Shown here one piece after another: positions 9,935 through 18,875 of a stretch of DNA of 64,000 bases. Below the pieces are notes generated by a model. That model ran no database searches. It was not told the origin of the DNA and saw only the letters and a program-made list of their open reading frames with translations. The DNA lies in the NCBI GenBank assembly GCA_022448085.1, contig JAKUTH010000003.1, positions 62,001 through 126,000 of the forward strand, in the 5' to 3' direction. This DNA is from Pseudomonadales bacterium. GTDB taxonomy: Bacteria; Pseudomonadota; Gammaproteobacteria; Pseudomonadales; Azotimanducaceae. Positions within the stretch are counted from its first letter, which is position 1. Each line of letters begins with the position of its first letter. Both the position numbers and the translations under genes were made by a program.

Positions 9935-10783
9935 GTGAGACCACGGCGTTCGGCATTGTTCATGCCAGGGATTAATCGTCGAGCCATGGAAAAGGCACGC
10001 TCCTTGGCATGTGACGTCATTATTTTCGATCTAGAAGATGCAGTGGCCGCTGACTCAAAAATTAATGCGCGAGGACTAGTCCAAGAAGCCTTAGCGCAAG
10101 GCGGTTACGGAAATCGGGAACTTGTGGTTCGTTGCAACGGGTCCGAAACGTCGTGGTGGCACGATGACATCGAAGCATTGGTCACGACAGGTGCCGACGG
10201 CCTTCTTTTTCCGAAGGTAGAGCGAGCGGAGCAGGTCGTCGAGATACGCGAGCATCTCGACGCTTCCGATGGTCCGAGAAAGGATATCTGGGTCATGATC
10301 GAAACGCCTCGCGGAGTTACCAACGTGGAGAAGATTGCGGAATCACCTGTGGATGTATTGGTCATGGGTACGAGCGATTTAGTCGCCGACCTAAGGGCTC
10401 GACACAACGACAATCGTGACAGTGTGCTTTACGCGCTTTCGAGATGCGTGAATGCCGCACGGTCTGAGCACCGCGACGTTCTAGACGGTGTACACCTCGA
10501 CCTTAAGAATAATAGAAAATTCGAACGGATTTGCGAGCAGGGCCGCAACTTAGGGTTCGATGGAAAGTGCCTGATCCACCCGTCCCAGATTGACACCGCA
10601 AACCGCATATTCGGAATAGAAGAGTCAGCGCTGCTTCGCGCGAAACAGATCACAAGAATATGGACCGATGCGTTATCCGCTGGGAAGGGCGTTGCCGTTA
10701 TGAATGGCCAGCTGATTGAGAAACTTCATTACGAAGAAGCCCAACGCCTTATCGCTTTTTCGGAGTTAATCGACGACGTGTAA
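9935..10783 (+). CDS. HpcH/HpaI-family CoA ester lyase (CitE/citramalyl-CoA lyase-like)
   Basis: This 282-residue TIM-barrel enzyme cleaves beta-hydroxyacyl-CoA thioesters by a metal-dependent retro-aldol or Claisen reaction. Family marks are RRSALFMPG at residues 4-12, IIFDLEDAV near 31 (metal-binding Glu/Asp), VMIETPRGV near 115, MGTSDLVADL near 141 and the C-terminal DGKCLIHPSQI near 215. Close family members act on malyl-, methylmalyl-, citramalyl- or citryl-CoA; sequence alone does not tell which. Neighbouring CaiB CoA-transferases and a hot-dog hydratase would supply and process such substrates. It ends 39 bp from the convergent second luciferase-like gene. Confidence 0.9.
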   Translation: MRPRRSALFMPGINRRAMEKARSLACDVIIFDLEDAVAADSKINARGLVQEALAQGGYGNRELVVRCNGSETSWWHDDIEALVTTGADGLLFPKVERAEQVVEIREHLDASDGPRKDIWVMIETPRGVTNVEKIAESPVDVLVMGTSDLVADLRARHNDNRDSVLYALSRCVNAARSEHRDVLDGVHLDLKNNRKFERICEQGRNLGFDGKCLIHPSQIDTANRIFGIEESALLRAKQITRIWTDALSAGKGVAVMNGQLIEKLHYEEAQRLIAFSELIDDV

Positions 10784-10822
10784 CTTCGCAAGTGTTAGCC
10801 GGCTTCGATCAAAATCCATGCG

Positions 10823-11770
10823 CTAGTCTGTGGCTTTTCTGACCGTGGGGATGACGTCTTCAAGATAAACCTCGAGAGCTGCGTCATCCCATGGAGCGCG
10901 CAGGGCGATGTTGAGTTCGTCGACTCCGCTTTCGAAGTATTCGATAATTTGTTCGGATGCGGCCTCGGGAGTACACAATAGCGCCCCTTCGCTTATGTTA
11001 GCTGCAGCATTCCCCCAGGAATCGTGCAATGCTCTTTGTTGTAACTCGACGCTCGATTGATCGATGCCCATGGCAAACGCGACGTTGACTCCGCGCTTAA
11101 TTTCTGAGGAATTTCTGCCGTGTGTCGAGCACCACTCTTCAAGCACTTCATTCAGGCGCTTAAACTCCTCCGGGCCGACATAGGCCGCATTCCACCCATC
11201 GGCGTATCGGGCAACAAGTTCAAGGGTGCGTTTTTCCCCTCTGCCCCCAATCCATAACGGAAGTTTCGATTGTTGGGGACGTGGCAAACAACTCACTTCA
11301 TCGACTTGATAATGTTTTCCCGAGTAACTCGTTCTCTCTTGCGTCAGCATTTGACGGATGATCTCAACCCCCTCTTCAAGCATATCCAAGCGGGTCCCGA
11401 TGTCGGGGAATGGATATCCGTGAGCCACTGCTTCCCATATGTGCCAACCCGCTCCGAGACCCAGCTCAAAACGACCATTACTTATGTGATCGAGTGTTGT
11501 CGCTGCCTTGGCTAACAAAGCCGGATTTCGATAACCGATGCAAAACACGAGGCAGCCAATGCGGGCGTGTTGGGTATCGGCGGCCAGAGTGGCCAGGGTC
11601 GATAGTGCTTCAAAGTGTGACCCGTTACCGCCCTGATAAGGTGCCTCATAGAGGTGGTCCCAAACAGAAATCCAATCGACACCTGCGTCATCAAGTCTGC
11701 GCCACAGAGCGCGGAGTTCGTCCATAGATAGATTTTGTTGTCCGATGTGGACGCCTAACGACAACGACAT
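10823..11770 (-). CDS. Luciferase-like (LLM class, TIGR03560-like) oxidoreductase
   Basis: This 315-residue protein of the luciferase superfamily differs from the one at 8172-9035. It shows SLGVHIGQQNLSMDELRALW at the N-terminus, SVWDHLYEAP near residue 35, HISNGRFELGLGAGWHIWEA near 100 and LPLWIGGRGEKRTLELVARYADGWN near 175 (quoted in parts), which matches the Rv1855c-like TIGR03560 branch. It probably uses F420 or FMN. It lies 126 bp downstream of the glyoxalase I gene on the same strand. Substrate unknown; FMN-dependent type II Baeyer-Villiger activity is one possibility given the type I enzyme at 18876-20693. Confidence 0.85.
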   Translation of the reverse strand: MSLSLGVHIGQQNLSMDELRALWRRLDDAGVDWISVWDHLYEAPYQGGNGSHFEALSTLATLAADTQHARIGCLVFCIGYRNPALLAKAATTLDHISNGRFELGLGAGWHIWEAVAHGYPFPDIGTRLDMLEEGVEIIRQMLTQERTSYSGKHYQVDEVSCLPRPQQSKLPLWIGGRGEKRTLELVARYADGWNAAYVGPEEFKRLNEVLEEWCSTHGRNSSEIKRGVNVAFAMGIDQSSVELQQRALHDSWGNAAANISEGALLCTPEAASEQIIEYFESGVDELNIALRAPWDDAALEVYLEDVIPTVRKATD

Positions 11771-11896
11771 AAGGTACGACCGCGGTACATGAATTGGACG
11801 GACAGAATAACAGAGCTAACTCGTTTCTAATGGTCTGAGTGTGAGAGGCTATTCCACGTTATTTGATTGCCACATCTCTCAGCTCCGAGACTGTCT

Positions 11897-12316
11897 TTAC
11901 CATTCGCCCGTATTCGGCATTGACTTCCATGGCTCCTCTTGCGCGAGCGGTTGACCATGCTGCAAAATTTCAACCGAGACATTGTCGGGCGAACGGACGA
12001 ACGCCATGTAACCGTCCCTGGGAGGGCGGTTGATAGTGATTCCACCGTCCATCAACCGTTGGCACGTTGCATAGATGTTTTCGACACTGTAGGCGAGATG
12101 CCCAAAATTTCGACCGCCGTTCATAGGCTCCGGATCCCAGTTATGGGTTAATTCGACCTGTGCATCTGAATCGCCGGGCGCAGCGAGAAATACAAGCGTA
12201 AACCGGCCGGCCTCGTTGTCGATACGACGTAGTTCCTCCAGTCCGAGTTTGTTGCAATAAAAATCTAGTGAAGCGTCTATATCTGTAACGCGTACCATCG
12301 TATGCAGGTATTTCAT
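11897..12316 (-). CDS. gloA: Lactoylglutathione lyase (glyoxalase I), VOC family
   Basis: This 139-residue VOC-fold protein converts the methylglyoxal-glutathione hemithioacetal to S-lactoylglutathione. It keeps the E. coli-type metal ligands in order: His5 (YLHTMVRV), Glu in VELTHNW near residue 56, His in FGHLAYSV near 74, and Glu in VSVEILQ near 117. [16 protein letters not shown] is the standard first module. Length equals that of bacterial GloA. A more general VOC lyase or isomerase acting in the neighbouring catabolic pathway cannot be excluded, but the four ligands and TMVRV start favour glyoxalase I. Confidence 0.85.
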   Translation of the reverse strand: MKYLHTMVRVTDIDASLDFYCNKLGLEELRRIDNEAGRFTLVFLAAPGDSDAQVELTHNWDPEPMNGGRNFGHLAYSVENIYATCQRLMDGGITINRPPRDGYMAFVRSPDNVSVEILQHGQPLAQEEPWKSMPNTGEW

Positions 12317-12697
12317 CGGGTGTCCTGAGTTTTTGCGATTCGGGTCATTATAAAAAAAGCGTCAAAGATTGATTGGGGCAATCAAGAGGCATCGACAGTA
12401 CTCCCGGTTAGATCAGAGTGGTAATGTTTTACGTTGATGTCGCGGAACTCCTATATCCAGCTCTGTTAACGGTTTTAGAACTTAATCCACCAGAATGGAC
12501 GGTAAGTGAAAAGACTATGGTTTGTTTCAATCCTCCTCGCGATTGATCGGTTGGATAAAACATTAGAACGAAAGTGACATGTTGAGTACGGACTTGTTTC
12601 GCTCTGCGGGTGAAGCTCTCGGAGCTTATGGATTGGGGGACATCTTCCGTTTCCAACACGACCCACGTGTCGAAGTGAATTGGGTTCATTGGGGATC
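12317..12697. other. 381 bp intergenic region between gloA and the tandem CoA-transferase
   Basis: No convincing protein or RNA gene was found here on either strand. It must carry the divergent promoters of gloA and the CoA-transferase gene. The only clear structure is the 7+7 bp inverted repeat listed separately. Confidence 0.6.
12369..12385. repeat. Perfect 7 bp inverted repeat (TTGATTG-GGG-CAATCAA), possible operator
   Basis: Two perfect 7-base arms are separated by GGG. The site lies 53 bp upstream of the gloA start, a position suitable for a regulator-binding site. No T-run follows on either strand, so it does not look like an intrinsic terminator. Function is inferred from position only. 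Confidence 0.35.
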
Positions 12698-14695
12698 GTG
12701 AAACCGCTTACGGGAATAAGGGTTCTTTCGATGGAACAAGCGGCTGCACTTCCGTTTGCGACTCGGCATCTGGCGGATTTGGGTGCGGAAGTGATTCGCA
12801 TTCAGTCCCATGCGCGAGGCGCCCCGCTTCTTCAAGACATTCACTATTTTCGAAACAAAAAAAGTGTTGGTTTAGATCTTTCGAAAGCGGGAGGTCCTGA
12901 CGTTTTCCGCGCTATTGCGGCAAACGTGGACGTCGTCGCACACAACTTTACCCCGAGGGTCATGCGTCAGTTCGAAATTGACTTTGACCAGATCAGACAG
13001 GTAAACGATAACGTTATCTATTGTTCAGTAACCGGGTTTGGGACGACGGGTCCGTGGAAAGATAGACCGTTATTCGGGCCAGGCGCGGAAGCCATGTCTG
13101 GGCAGAACAGCATGATCGGAGAGCCGGGTTCCAATACGCCTGGAAGACCTGGAACGATCACGTATGCGGATCATGTCTGTGGTTTATATCTCTTGGTAGC
13201 CTTGCTCGGGGCATTGGATGAACGGCGTGAACGACCGGGACCTCGCCACGTCGAGGTTTCGTTGTACGAGACGGGCGTCAGCCATATTGGGACGGTGGTA
13301 GCTGAGCGCTCAAAGCGCGCGAATCGGCCCGCCCCAAGCGCGAGCGTCAACATTGAGACTGCCGATGTCGCGGATGTTGTCCGAGACCACGACCGTTGGA
13401 GTAGGGGATGCTTTGTGGTTGCAGGGACGCAGGTGACATCGGGTCCGGTATGGGGTGGGGGCGTTGACTCGGTCTGGACGGCCACCACCATCGGGGAGCA
13501 TAACGAAGAAATCTTGAAAGTAATTGCCGGGTATGAATCGTCTGCTATCGAAAACCTTGCCCACGACGGGGTCGTCGGTCAAAAGCAACTGCGTTTCGGG
13601 ATAAAACCAGACCCCGATCCACGGCTTGCCATCGAGCGGGGGCTGCTTAGTCGAGTTGATCAACGAGAGCGGAACTGGGGTCATTTTGAGTCGATCGAAG
13701 TGAAGCCGCCCTGGTCCCGCCGCAAGAAATTGCGACGATCTCCGGGGCGTCGGGTATTGGAAGTAGCGGGTTCTGTTGCCGTGGCCGCGGCCGCGAAACA
13801 ATTCGTGGATTTGGGCTGGGATGTTACGCGCGTCGGTAACCGAAGCACCGAGTACCGCTGGGGTGATTCTAACGGCGGCGGGGATGCCTTCTTGGACCAT
13901 GGTAAAAGGATCGTCGATGACTCGTTCGAAGGCCTCGTTCGTTCGTCTGACATCGTGATCGGCGATGCATCAATAGCCAATGTCGAGGGGCCTTCAGTTG
14001 TCGCCGTGATTAGCGGTTTTGGGATGGACGGACCGCGGAATTGGGATGAAGATTCGCTCCAGGCAAAGAGCGGATTTATGAGCGTTACGGGCGAATACGA
14101 TCAGCCCCCCCAGCGTCTACCGCCTTGGGCGGCGGAAATGACTGGTGGTGTTGCTGCTGCGTCTCTGATCATTGCGGCTTATATGGAGAGTCGGAGCGAG
14201 CGATACGGTTACCTCATTGATTTCGTGATTTCGGACGTGCTGACTGGCTTCGTTCAAAGCCAAGTTGGGCGATACGCCGCTACCGGTGAGGTCGCTAGAC
14301 GTGAAGGAAGGGTCAAGCATGCACTCAGAATGGTGCCAACCCGCGAAGGTCACCTCTACTGTGCACCCGGTGCGGTCATGAACGTGCCCATGGAAGGTGT
14401 GGCGAAGTTGACGGGAGAGCCCCGTCTTGCCGAAGTTCACTTCCAAACCGCTGAAGGGCGTATGCAAAATTGGTCGGAATATTCAGAGCTTATGGTGAAT
14501 GCTTTTAGTTCGCGTAGTGCCAAAGAGTGGTTTGCGGAAGCGGAAAAACATCATCTTACCTTCGCGTTGGTGCAATCGGTGGACGACTTGTACGAATGCC
14601 CGCAATTGCGCGCGCGCGGGGCCCTCGTTGAATCTCGCGGGTATCGTTTTCCAATCAGCGGATTTCGAATTCACCGGGCGGATGCCAATGCCTAA
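12698..14695 (+). CDS. Double-length CaiB/BaiF (type III) CoA-transferase
   Basis: This protein of about 665 residues contains two CaiB-type halves in one chain. The first half has KPLTGIRVLSMEQ at the N-terminus and GFGTTGPWKDRP near residue 115. It keeps the catalytic aspartate at about residue 158 (TYADHVCGLYLL), which forms the acyl-anhydride intermediate in this family. The second half repeats the pattern (LEVAGSVAVAAAAKQF, GFGMDGPRNW), but the matching position is Glu480 (WAAEMTGGV). Start GTG 12698 gives the normal family N-terminus; TTG 12680 is possible. The stop overlaps the hot-dog hydratase start by 8 bases, so the two are translationally coupled and probably act in sequence on one acyl-CoA. 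Substrate unknown. Confidence 0.85.
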   Translation: MKPLTGIRVLSMEQAAALPFATRHLADLGAEVIRIQSHARGAPLLQDIHYFRNKKSVGLDLSKAGGPDVFRAIAANVDVVAHNFTPRVMRQFEIDFDQIRQVNDNVIYCSVTGFGTTGPWKDRPLFGPGAEAMSGQNSMIGEPGSNTPGRPGTITYADHVCGLYLLVALLGALDERRERPGPRHVEVSLYETGVSHIGTVVAERSKRANRPAPSASVNIETADVADVVRDHDRWSRGCFVVAGTQVTSGPVWGGGVDSVWTATTIGEHNEEILKVIAGYESSAIENLAHDGVVGQKQLRFGIKPDPDPRLAIERGLLSRVDQRERNWGHFESIEVKPPWSRRKKLRRSPGRRVLEVAGSVAVAAAAKQFVDLGWDVTRVGNRSTEYRWGDSNGGGDAFLDHGKRIVDDSFEGLVRSSDIVIGDASIANVEGPSVVAVISGFGMDGPRNWDEDSLQAKSGFMSVTGEYDQPPQRLPPWAAEMTGGVAAASLIIAAYMESRSERYGYLIDFVISDVLTGFVQSQVGRYAATGEVARREGRVKHALRMVPTREGHLYCAPGAVMNVPMEGVAKLTGEPRLAEVHFQTAEGRMQNWSEYSELMVNAFSSRSAKEWFAEAEKHHLTFALVQSVDDLYECPQLRARGALVESRGYRFPISGFRIHRADANA

Positions 14696-15494
14696 CCGCC
14701 GCCATCTCCACGCTTTTATGAAAAACCCGGATGCGGAGAAATCTAACGCGATTCATTCAACATCGGGAGCTAGGGATTATGGATTTCAAGGCGCGCTGGT
14801 AGGTGGAGCGACTGCGTACGGTTGGGCTGCGTCGTTCTTTGTCGAGACACTGGGAAACCAATGGCTAGATTTCGGTTGGGCCCAGGTTCGATTTCGCCAG
14901 CCCGTTTATCCAAACGATGATCTGGTGGTTATCCTTGGTGACGATGGATCTTTCGATGTTCGTCGAGATATCGACGAGGTGTCCTGTTTTTTCGGTCGAG
15001 TCGGAAGAGGCGAAGCCCCATGGTTAGGAGATGTAGGGATCCCTAATCGACGGCCGCCTGAGCCGATGCCGAATTGCATCCCGGACCTCACCCTTAGGGA
15101 TGCGCCGGTGGGTCAGGAATTACGGACCCGTGAAGTACATTTGTCGGTCGCCGATGCGGAAGCTTATGCGCGGGATAAACAACAGGAGAGCTTGGATTGT
15201 TTTTTCGGGTCGGACGCTTCCATTCACCCGGCGTGGATAGCGGAGCAACCCATCCATTGGCTGCATCATTCGTACAACTACGGACCTTCAATTCATACGG
15301 AGAGTCGCATACAACATCTGTGCCGCGGGCAAGTCGGTCAAACCTATTGTGTCGCGGGGATTTGCCGCGACGCGTACGAGCGGAAAGGACACCACTACAT
15401 CGTTAATGACACGGAAATCCGGGACGCTGCCGACAGAGCGGTTGCCCGCGTTCAGCATACGGCAATATTTCGAGTGCGAAAGCCACAGGCGTAA
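14688..15494 (+). CDS. Hot-dog fold (MaoC-like) acyl-CoA hydratase/dehydratase
   Basis: The 268-residue protein looks like a double hot-dog of the acyl dehydratase type. The N-terminal half has ARDYGFQGALVGGATAYGW (residues 26-44), the equivalent of the MaoC hydratase loop, and FGWAQVRFRQPVYPNDDLVV, the typical following strand pair. A catalytic Asp/His pair cannot be assigned with confidence. ATG 14688 overlaps the CoA-transferase stop; ATG 14682 would add two residues. Reading frame continues open upstream to 14499 but that stretch is inside the CoA-transferase gene. In this operon it would hydrate an unsaturated acyl-CoA made by the transferase. Confidence 0.72.
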   Translation: MPNRRHLHAFMKNPDAEKSNAIHSTSGARDYGFQGALVGGATAYGWAASFFVETLGNQWLDFGWAQVRFRQPVYPNDDLVVILGDDGSFDVRRDIDEVSCFFGRVGRGEAPWLGDVGIPNRRPPEPMPNCIPDLTLRDAPVGQELRTREVHLSVADAEAYARDKQQESLDCFFGSDASIHPAWIAEQPIHWLHHSYNYGPSIHTESRIQHLCRGQVGQTYCVAGICRDAYERKGHHYIVNDTEIRDAADRAVARVQHTAIFRVRKPQA

Positions 15495-15523
15495 CGAAGC
15501 ATTTTGCTCAACCGAATGGCTGT

Positions 15524-16738
15524 CTAAATAGCCCCCTCGGCATGTAACTTCTCGATTTCGTCATCCGGGTAGCCTAGGTCGTGGAGGATCTCTTTGGTGT
15601 GTTCTCCGATGTCGGGAGCTTTTCTAATGCCTCGCACGGGTAATCCATCAATGTTTAATGGGTGATTGATCACCCATTGTGTACCGACGTCTTCTTCGGG
15701 CGGTTTAATAATGTTGTTCATTTTCAGCTGCGGATCTTCGGCCAGATCTGCGAGGGTCCCCACCATTGATACTGGGACGGATGCTCGGTTGAAAACTGAG
15801 ATCCAGTGGTCGGCGTTATGGCTTCGTAGCAGCGGACGCAACTCCTGGGCTAGTGCTCCGCCAGACTCAATGCGGGCTCGTCTCGAATTGAACCGTGGAT
15901 CCTCTATGAGATACGTCGCCTCGAGGACGCGGAAAAAGGCCTCGATCTCTTCATCGGACCTGACCATCGTGAACTGTAAAAAGCGATTATCCGAAGTTTC
16001 ATAGAGCTCGCGGGTAAAGTGTCGTGCGGCTACGCTTGGGTAGTTTGAGAAGTCACCCTTGGCGAATACGGCTGATGCAATGCATGACGCAGACCACACC
16101 CCGTTGGCAATTAATGAGGTATGAACCATGCTTCCCTTGCCAGTTCGTTCGCGTCTTAAAAGCGCTGTCACTATTGCAGCGTAAAGTGCTACGGCTGTTG
16201 GATGATCGCCCATCCCCGGAAGCGACTGCGCCGGAGGTGAACCTGGCGATCGCACTAGATCCATCAAGCCGCTGCGAGCCCAATACGCGACAAGATCAAA
16301 TCCCTCGCGATCCCGTTCGGGCCCGTTTTCTCCGTAGGCGGTGAGCGAGGCATAAATTACCGTCGGGTTGATGGTTTTAATGTCGTCGTAGGTAAGGCCC
16401 AGGTCGCGCCGCATATGCAACGGGTGATTAGTGACGTAGACATCGCAGTCTTGGGCTAGCTGGCGAAGAATCGTCTTTCCCATCTCGGTCTTTAGATTTA
16501 GTGTGATCGACCGCTTGTTACGAGCGTCTTGAACCCAGGTGTAATTAATTTCGGCATCGGGTGTTCCTGGTGCTATCGCGAGTCCACGATATGCGTCCCC
16601 CGAACCCGGAATTTCGACTTTGATCACGTCAGCGCCAAAGTCGGCCAGAATGGTTGCCGAAACAGGCCCCGCTATCCACGAACCGACATCCAATACCTTA
16701 AGACCTGAAAAAAGGAGATCTTCCTCGTGCATCTTCAA
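15524..16738 (-). CDS. CaiB/BaiF family CoA-transferase
   Basis: This 404-residue type III CoA-transferase moves CoA between carboxylic acids. It has FSGLKVLDVGSWIAGP at the N-terminus and NKRSITLNLKTEMGK near residue 75. The catalytic aspartate Asp178 is in PGMGDHPTAVALYAA, and TGKGSMVHTSLIANG follows, all in the formyl-CoA transferase order. It converges on the hot-dog hydratase gene with 29 bp between stops and is divergent from the SDR gene. It is complete and shows no sign of decay. Acid substrate unknown. Confidence 0.9.
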   Translation of the reverse strand: MKMHEEDLLFSGLKVLDVGSWIAGPVSATILADFGADVIKVEIPGSGDAYRGLAIAPGTPDAEINYTWVQDARNKRSITLNLKTEMGKTILRQLAQDCDVYVTNHPLHMRRDLGLTYDDIKTINPTVIYASLTAYGENGPERDREGFDLVAYWARSGLMDLVRSPGSPPAQSLPGMGDHPTAVALYAAIVTALLRRERTGKGSMVHTSLIANGVWSASCIASAVFAKGDFSNYPSVAARHFTRELYETSDNRFLQFTMVRSDEEIEAFFRVLEATYLIEDPRFNSRRARIESGGALAQELRPLLRSHNADHWISVFNRASVPVSMVGTLADLAEDPQLKMNNIIKPPEEDVGTQWVINHPLNIDGLPVRGIRKAPDIGEHTKEILHDLGYPDDEIEKLHAEGAI

Positions 16739-16885
16739 TCACCCACCATCGGACTTCGTCGCCGTCATATTATTCGATAGTTGGCATCCTGATTCAGAAG
16801 ATTTCGTCACACGTACTACTTGGCGGGCATCGGCAAACCACGCGATATCGGCTAAGTTAGATCTTTCGCTCAGTAGGAAAAAATT

Positions 16886-17662
16886 ATGGAATTGCACGGA
16901 CGCGTGGTAGTGGTTACAGGAGGCGCGAGTGGGATTGGTGCGGCATGTGCCCGCGCTTTTTGCACGGAAGGGGCGAAAGTCGCGGTTGCTGACGTAAACG
17001 TGGAAGGCGCGCGCGCAGTTGCCGATGACATTGGCGCTATCGCAGTCTCTTGCGATGTGGGGAAGGAAGAAGACGTGGGTGCTCTCGTTAAAACGTGTGA
17101 AACAGAGCTCGGGGAGATTGACTTATTCTTTAGCAATGCAGCGGTGGCAACCGGGGGTGATCCGATTTCCACACCCGTGGACACATGGCAGCAACAATGG
17201 CAAATCAACGTCATGGGTCACGTATACGCTGTTCGTGCCGTGCTGCCTTCGATGTTGGCGCGGGGCGATGGCTATCTCGTTCACACGGCATCGATGGCGG
17301 GCATCCTTACGTCTCAAGGAAACCTTACCTATGCCACAACTAAACATGCGGTAGTCGGTCTGGCCGAGTGGTTGTCGATCACGTACCACGATCGTGGTAT
17401 TAGAACGTCTTTGTTAGCACCACTCGGAGTGAATACACCCATGCTTGGGGGTGGAGATTCCCCGTTTGCACGCGCTGCAGCGGGTCCTGTGAAGGAGCCG
17501 GAAGAAGTTGCCGACATGGTAGTTCAATCGATTCGCGATGAGCGATTTCTTATTTTGACGGATGAAATCGCCCAAACGTGGATGGAACGCAAAACCAATG
17601 ATCTGGAACGTTGGCTGCATGGGATGCGCCGACTACAACGAAAAATAGACGACGTAGGCTGA
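16886..17662 (+). CDS. Short-chain dehydrogenase/reductase (classical SDR)
   Basis: This 258-residue NAD(P)-dependent oxidoreductase has the cofactor loop TGGASGIG at residues 11-18. The catalytic triad is Ser136, Tyr149 and Lys153 (YATTK), and NAA is at residues 88-90. Asp at the end of the second strand (VAVADV) suggests preference for NAD(H). AGGA lies 8 bases before ATG 16886. In this neighbourhood it would oxidise a secondary alcohol or hydroxyacyl-CoA. Substrate unknown. Confidence 0.88.
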   Translation: MELHGRVVVVTGGASGIGAACARAFCTEGAKVAVADVNVEGARAVADDIGAIAVSCDVGKEEDVGALVKTCETELGEIDLFFSNAAVATGGDPISTPVDTWQQQWQINVMGHVYAVRAVLPSMLARGDGYLVHTASMAGILTSQGNLTYATTKHAVVGLAEWLSITYHDRGIRTSLLAPLGVNTPMLGGGDSPFARAAAGPVKEPEEVADMVVQSIRDERFLILTDEIAQTWMERKTNDLERWLHGMRRLQRKIDDVG

Positions 17663-17708
17663 ATCAAGGGCTGCAGAACGAAGACCCAAGGCCGACGAAT
17701 TCCTGGTT

Positions 17709-18401
17709 CTATGGCACGAAGCGTAGTCCGACGGTAACTCCTTGCGTATCCCAAGAACTGCCTTCAACGCCGACGACGAGAGAGGCCTTACGGAGATTCC
17801 ACAAGAATTTAAAACCGTAAATAGCCTCGGTTGAACCGGTGAACTTGACGTAATCGTCGACATCGGCGTTGTCTTGGGATGTGGCAAGTTGCATAAGCGT
17901 GTCTTGGTCGATCGAGCGTGACATTTTCGCGTGTCGCTGGATTCCCGCGGCGACGACGCACTGCCAGCTGTATGGGTTGCCGAAACGCCAACCGATTCTT
18001 GCAGCGACATCGCTGCCGCTACGGCTTCTATCGTTCGACTCGAAATCCCAATTACGAGGGCCAGCTTCAACGAAAATGTCGACCCCGTCCAAGGGCAGCA
18101 CTTTGAGAACTTTGAGATATGAGGATTTACTCGCCAAACGATCGGCGGCGATATGGAAACCAACGCCAAATTGATAATCGGATAGCTTGAGGTCTTGGTG
18201 TTTACCGTCTATATCGATTGCGTCTGCCTCTCCGTAGATATAGAGAGACGCAGGTAGGGCTACCGATGCACGGCCTCGCAAACCGTCTTTATCGCCGTGG
18301 AGGTAGTGACCTTCGACATAAGTGTAATCATAGGCAACAGGGTCTCCCATCATGTCCACGGTCCAAGCCAGGCAGATCAGGCAAGAAATTCTAGTAATCA
18401 T
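17709..18401 (-). CDS. Probable small outer-membrane beta-barrel protein
   Basis: The 230-residue product begins with a short hydrophobic segment (MITRISCLICLAWTV) that could be a signal peptide. It then shows alternating polar/hydrophobic strands rich in Tyr, Gly and Asp (YDYTYVEGHYLHGD, YQFGVGFHI, AARIGWRFG, VTVGLRFVP), the pattern of 8-strand barrels. The last strand ends with Phe-Val-Pro, close to the usual terminal aromatic. ATG 18401 is preferred over the more upstream in-frame start at 18500 because only it exposes the signal-like segment at the N-terminus. No specific function is recognisable. It converges on the SDR gene with 46 bp between. Confidence 0.6.
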   Translation of the reverse strand: MITRISCLICLAWTVDMMGDPVAYDYTYVEGHYLHGDKDGLRGRASVALPASLYIYGEADAIDIDGKHQDLKLSDYQFGVGFHIAADRLASKSSYLKVLKVLPLDGVDIFVEAGPRNWDFESNDRSRSGSDVAARIGWRFGNPYSWQCVVAAGIQRHAKMSRSIDQDTLMQLATSQDNADVDDYVKFTGSTEAIYGFKFLWNLRKASLVVGVEGSSWDTQGVTVGLRFVP

Positions 18402-18875
18402 GATTGAACCAACAGTTGTGAACACATAGGGTCGTTCGAACCTAATCCAATCCGCCGAAGAGAATTTTTTTCCGCGAAAATGAAACAACCAAAGAGACAA
18501 TTCATGATCGCGTACCTAGGGTTTCACTGGTGACGGTGGATGTGAGAGGAAGCCCAGGCTAGGCCTGGTCGAATACGGAATTATTTGAACGCCGGCAGGA
18601 TTATAACCTATTGATGTATATAAGAAAAATAGCAGGGTGTACGGGCAAAGCGAAAACGATGATGTTGTCTTGTAACTAAGACGGTTGGCCGAACGCGTGA
18701 AAGAGTCGTCATGCTCCTCAACACAGGGTAGTAAACAGCGGTTGGTTGTGCCGTCCGATCTCCGACGAGGAATCGGCCCGAAGCAGGCTGTGGAAATGAG
18801 GTTGAATAAAGACAGCTCGCGAGAGATATTTATCTGAAGCACATCGTAGGTCTAATGGTGGGGAGCTAAACGACA
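18402..18875. other. 474 bp intergenic region upstream of the BVMO gene
   Basis: No gene is supported here. It contains the 6+6 bp inverted repeat listed separately and presumably the promoters of the divergent barrel protein and BVMO genes. A 108-codon minus-strand frame at 18516-18842 has no recognisable features and is not called. Confidence 0.55.
18554..18568. repeat. Inverted repeat CCAGGC-TAG-GCCTGG
   Basis: Two perfect 6-base GC-rich arms flank TAG. It lies about 300 bp upstream of the BVMO start and about 150 bp upstream of the barrel protein start. It could be an operator or a small hairpin; no T-tract follows. Confidence 0.3.

Noticed and set aside
12475-12801. Open frame on the minus strand before the tandem CoA-transferase
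   Set aside because: It overlaps the real gene start, has no recognisable domain and no good ribosome site.
14499-14681. Upstream extension of the hot-dog hydratase frame
   Set aside because: It lies inside the CoA-transferase coding sequence in another frame and has no family similarity.
18516-18842. 108-codon minus-strand frame upstream of the BVMO gene
   Set aside because: No domain, no signal and unlikely composition; treated as non-coding spacer.
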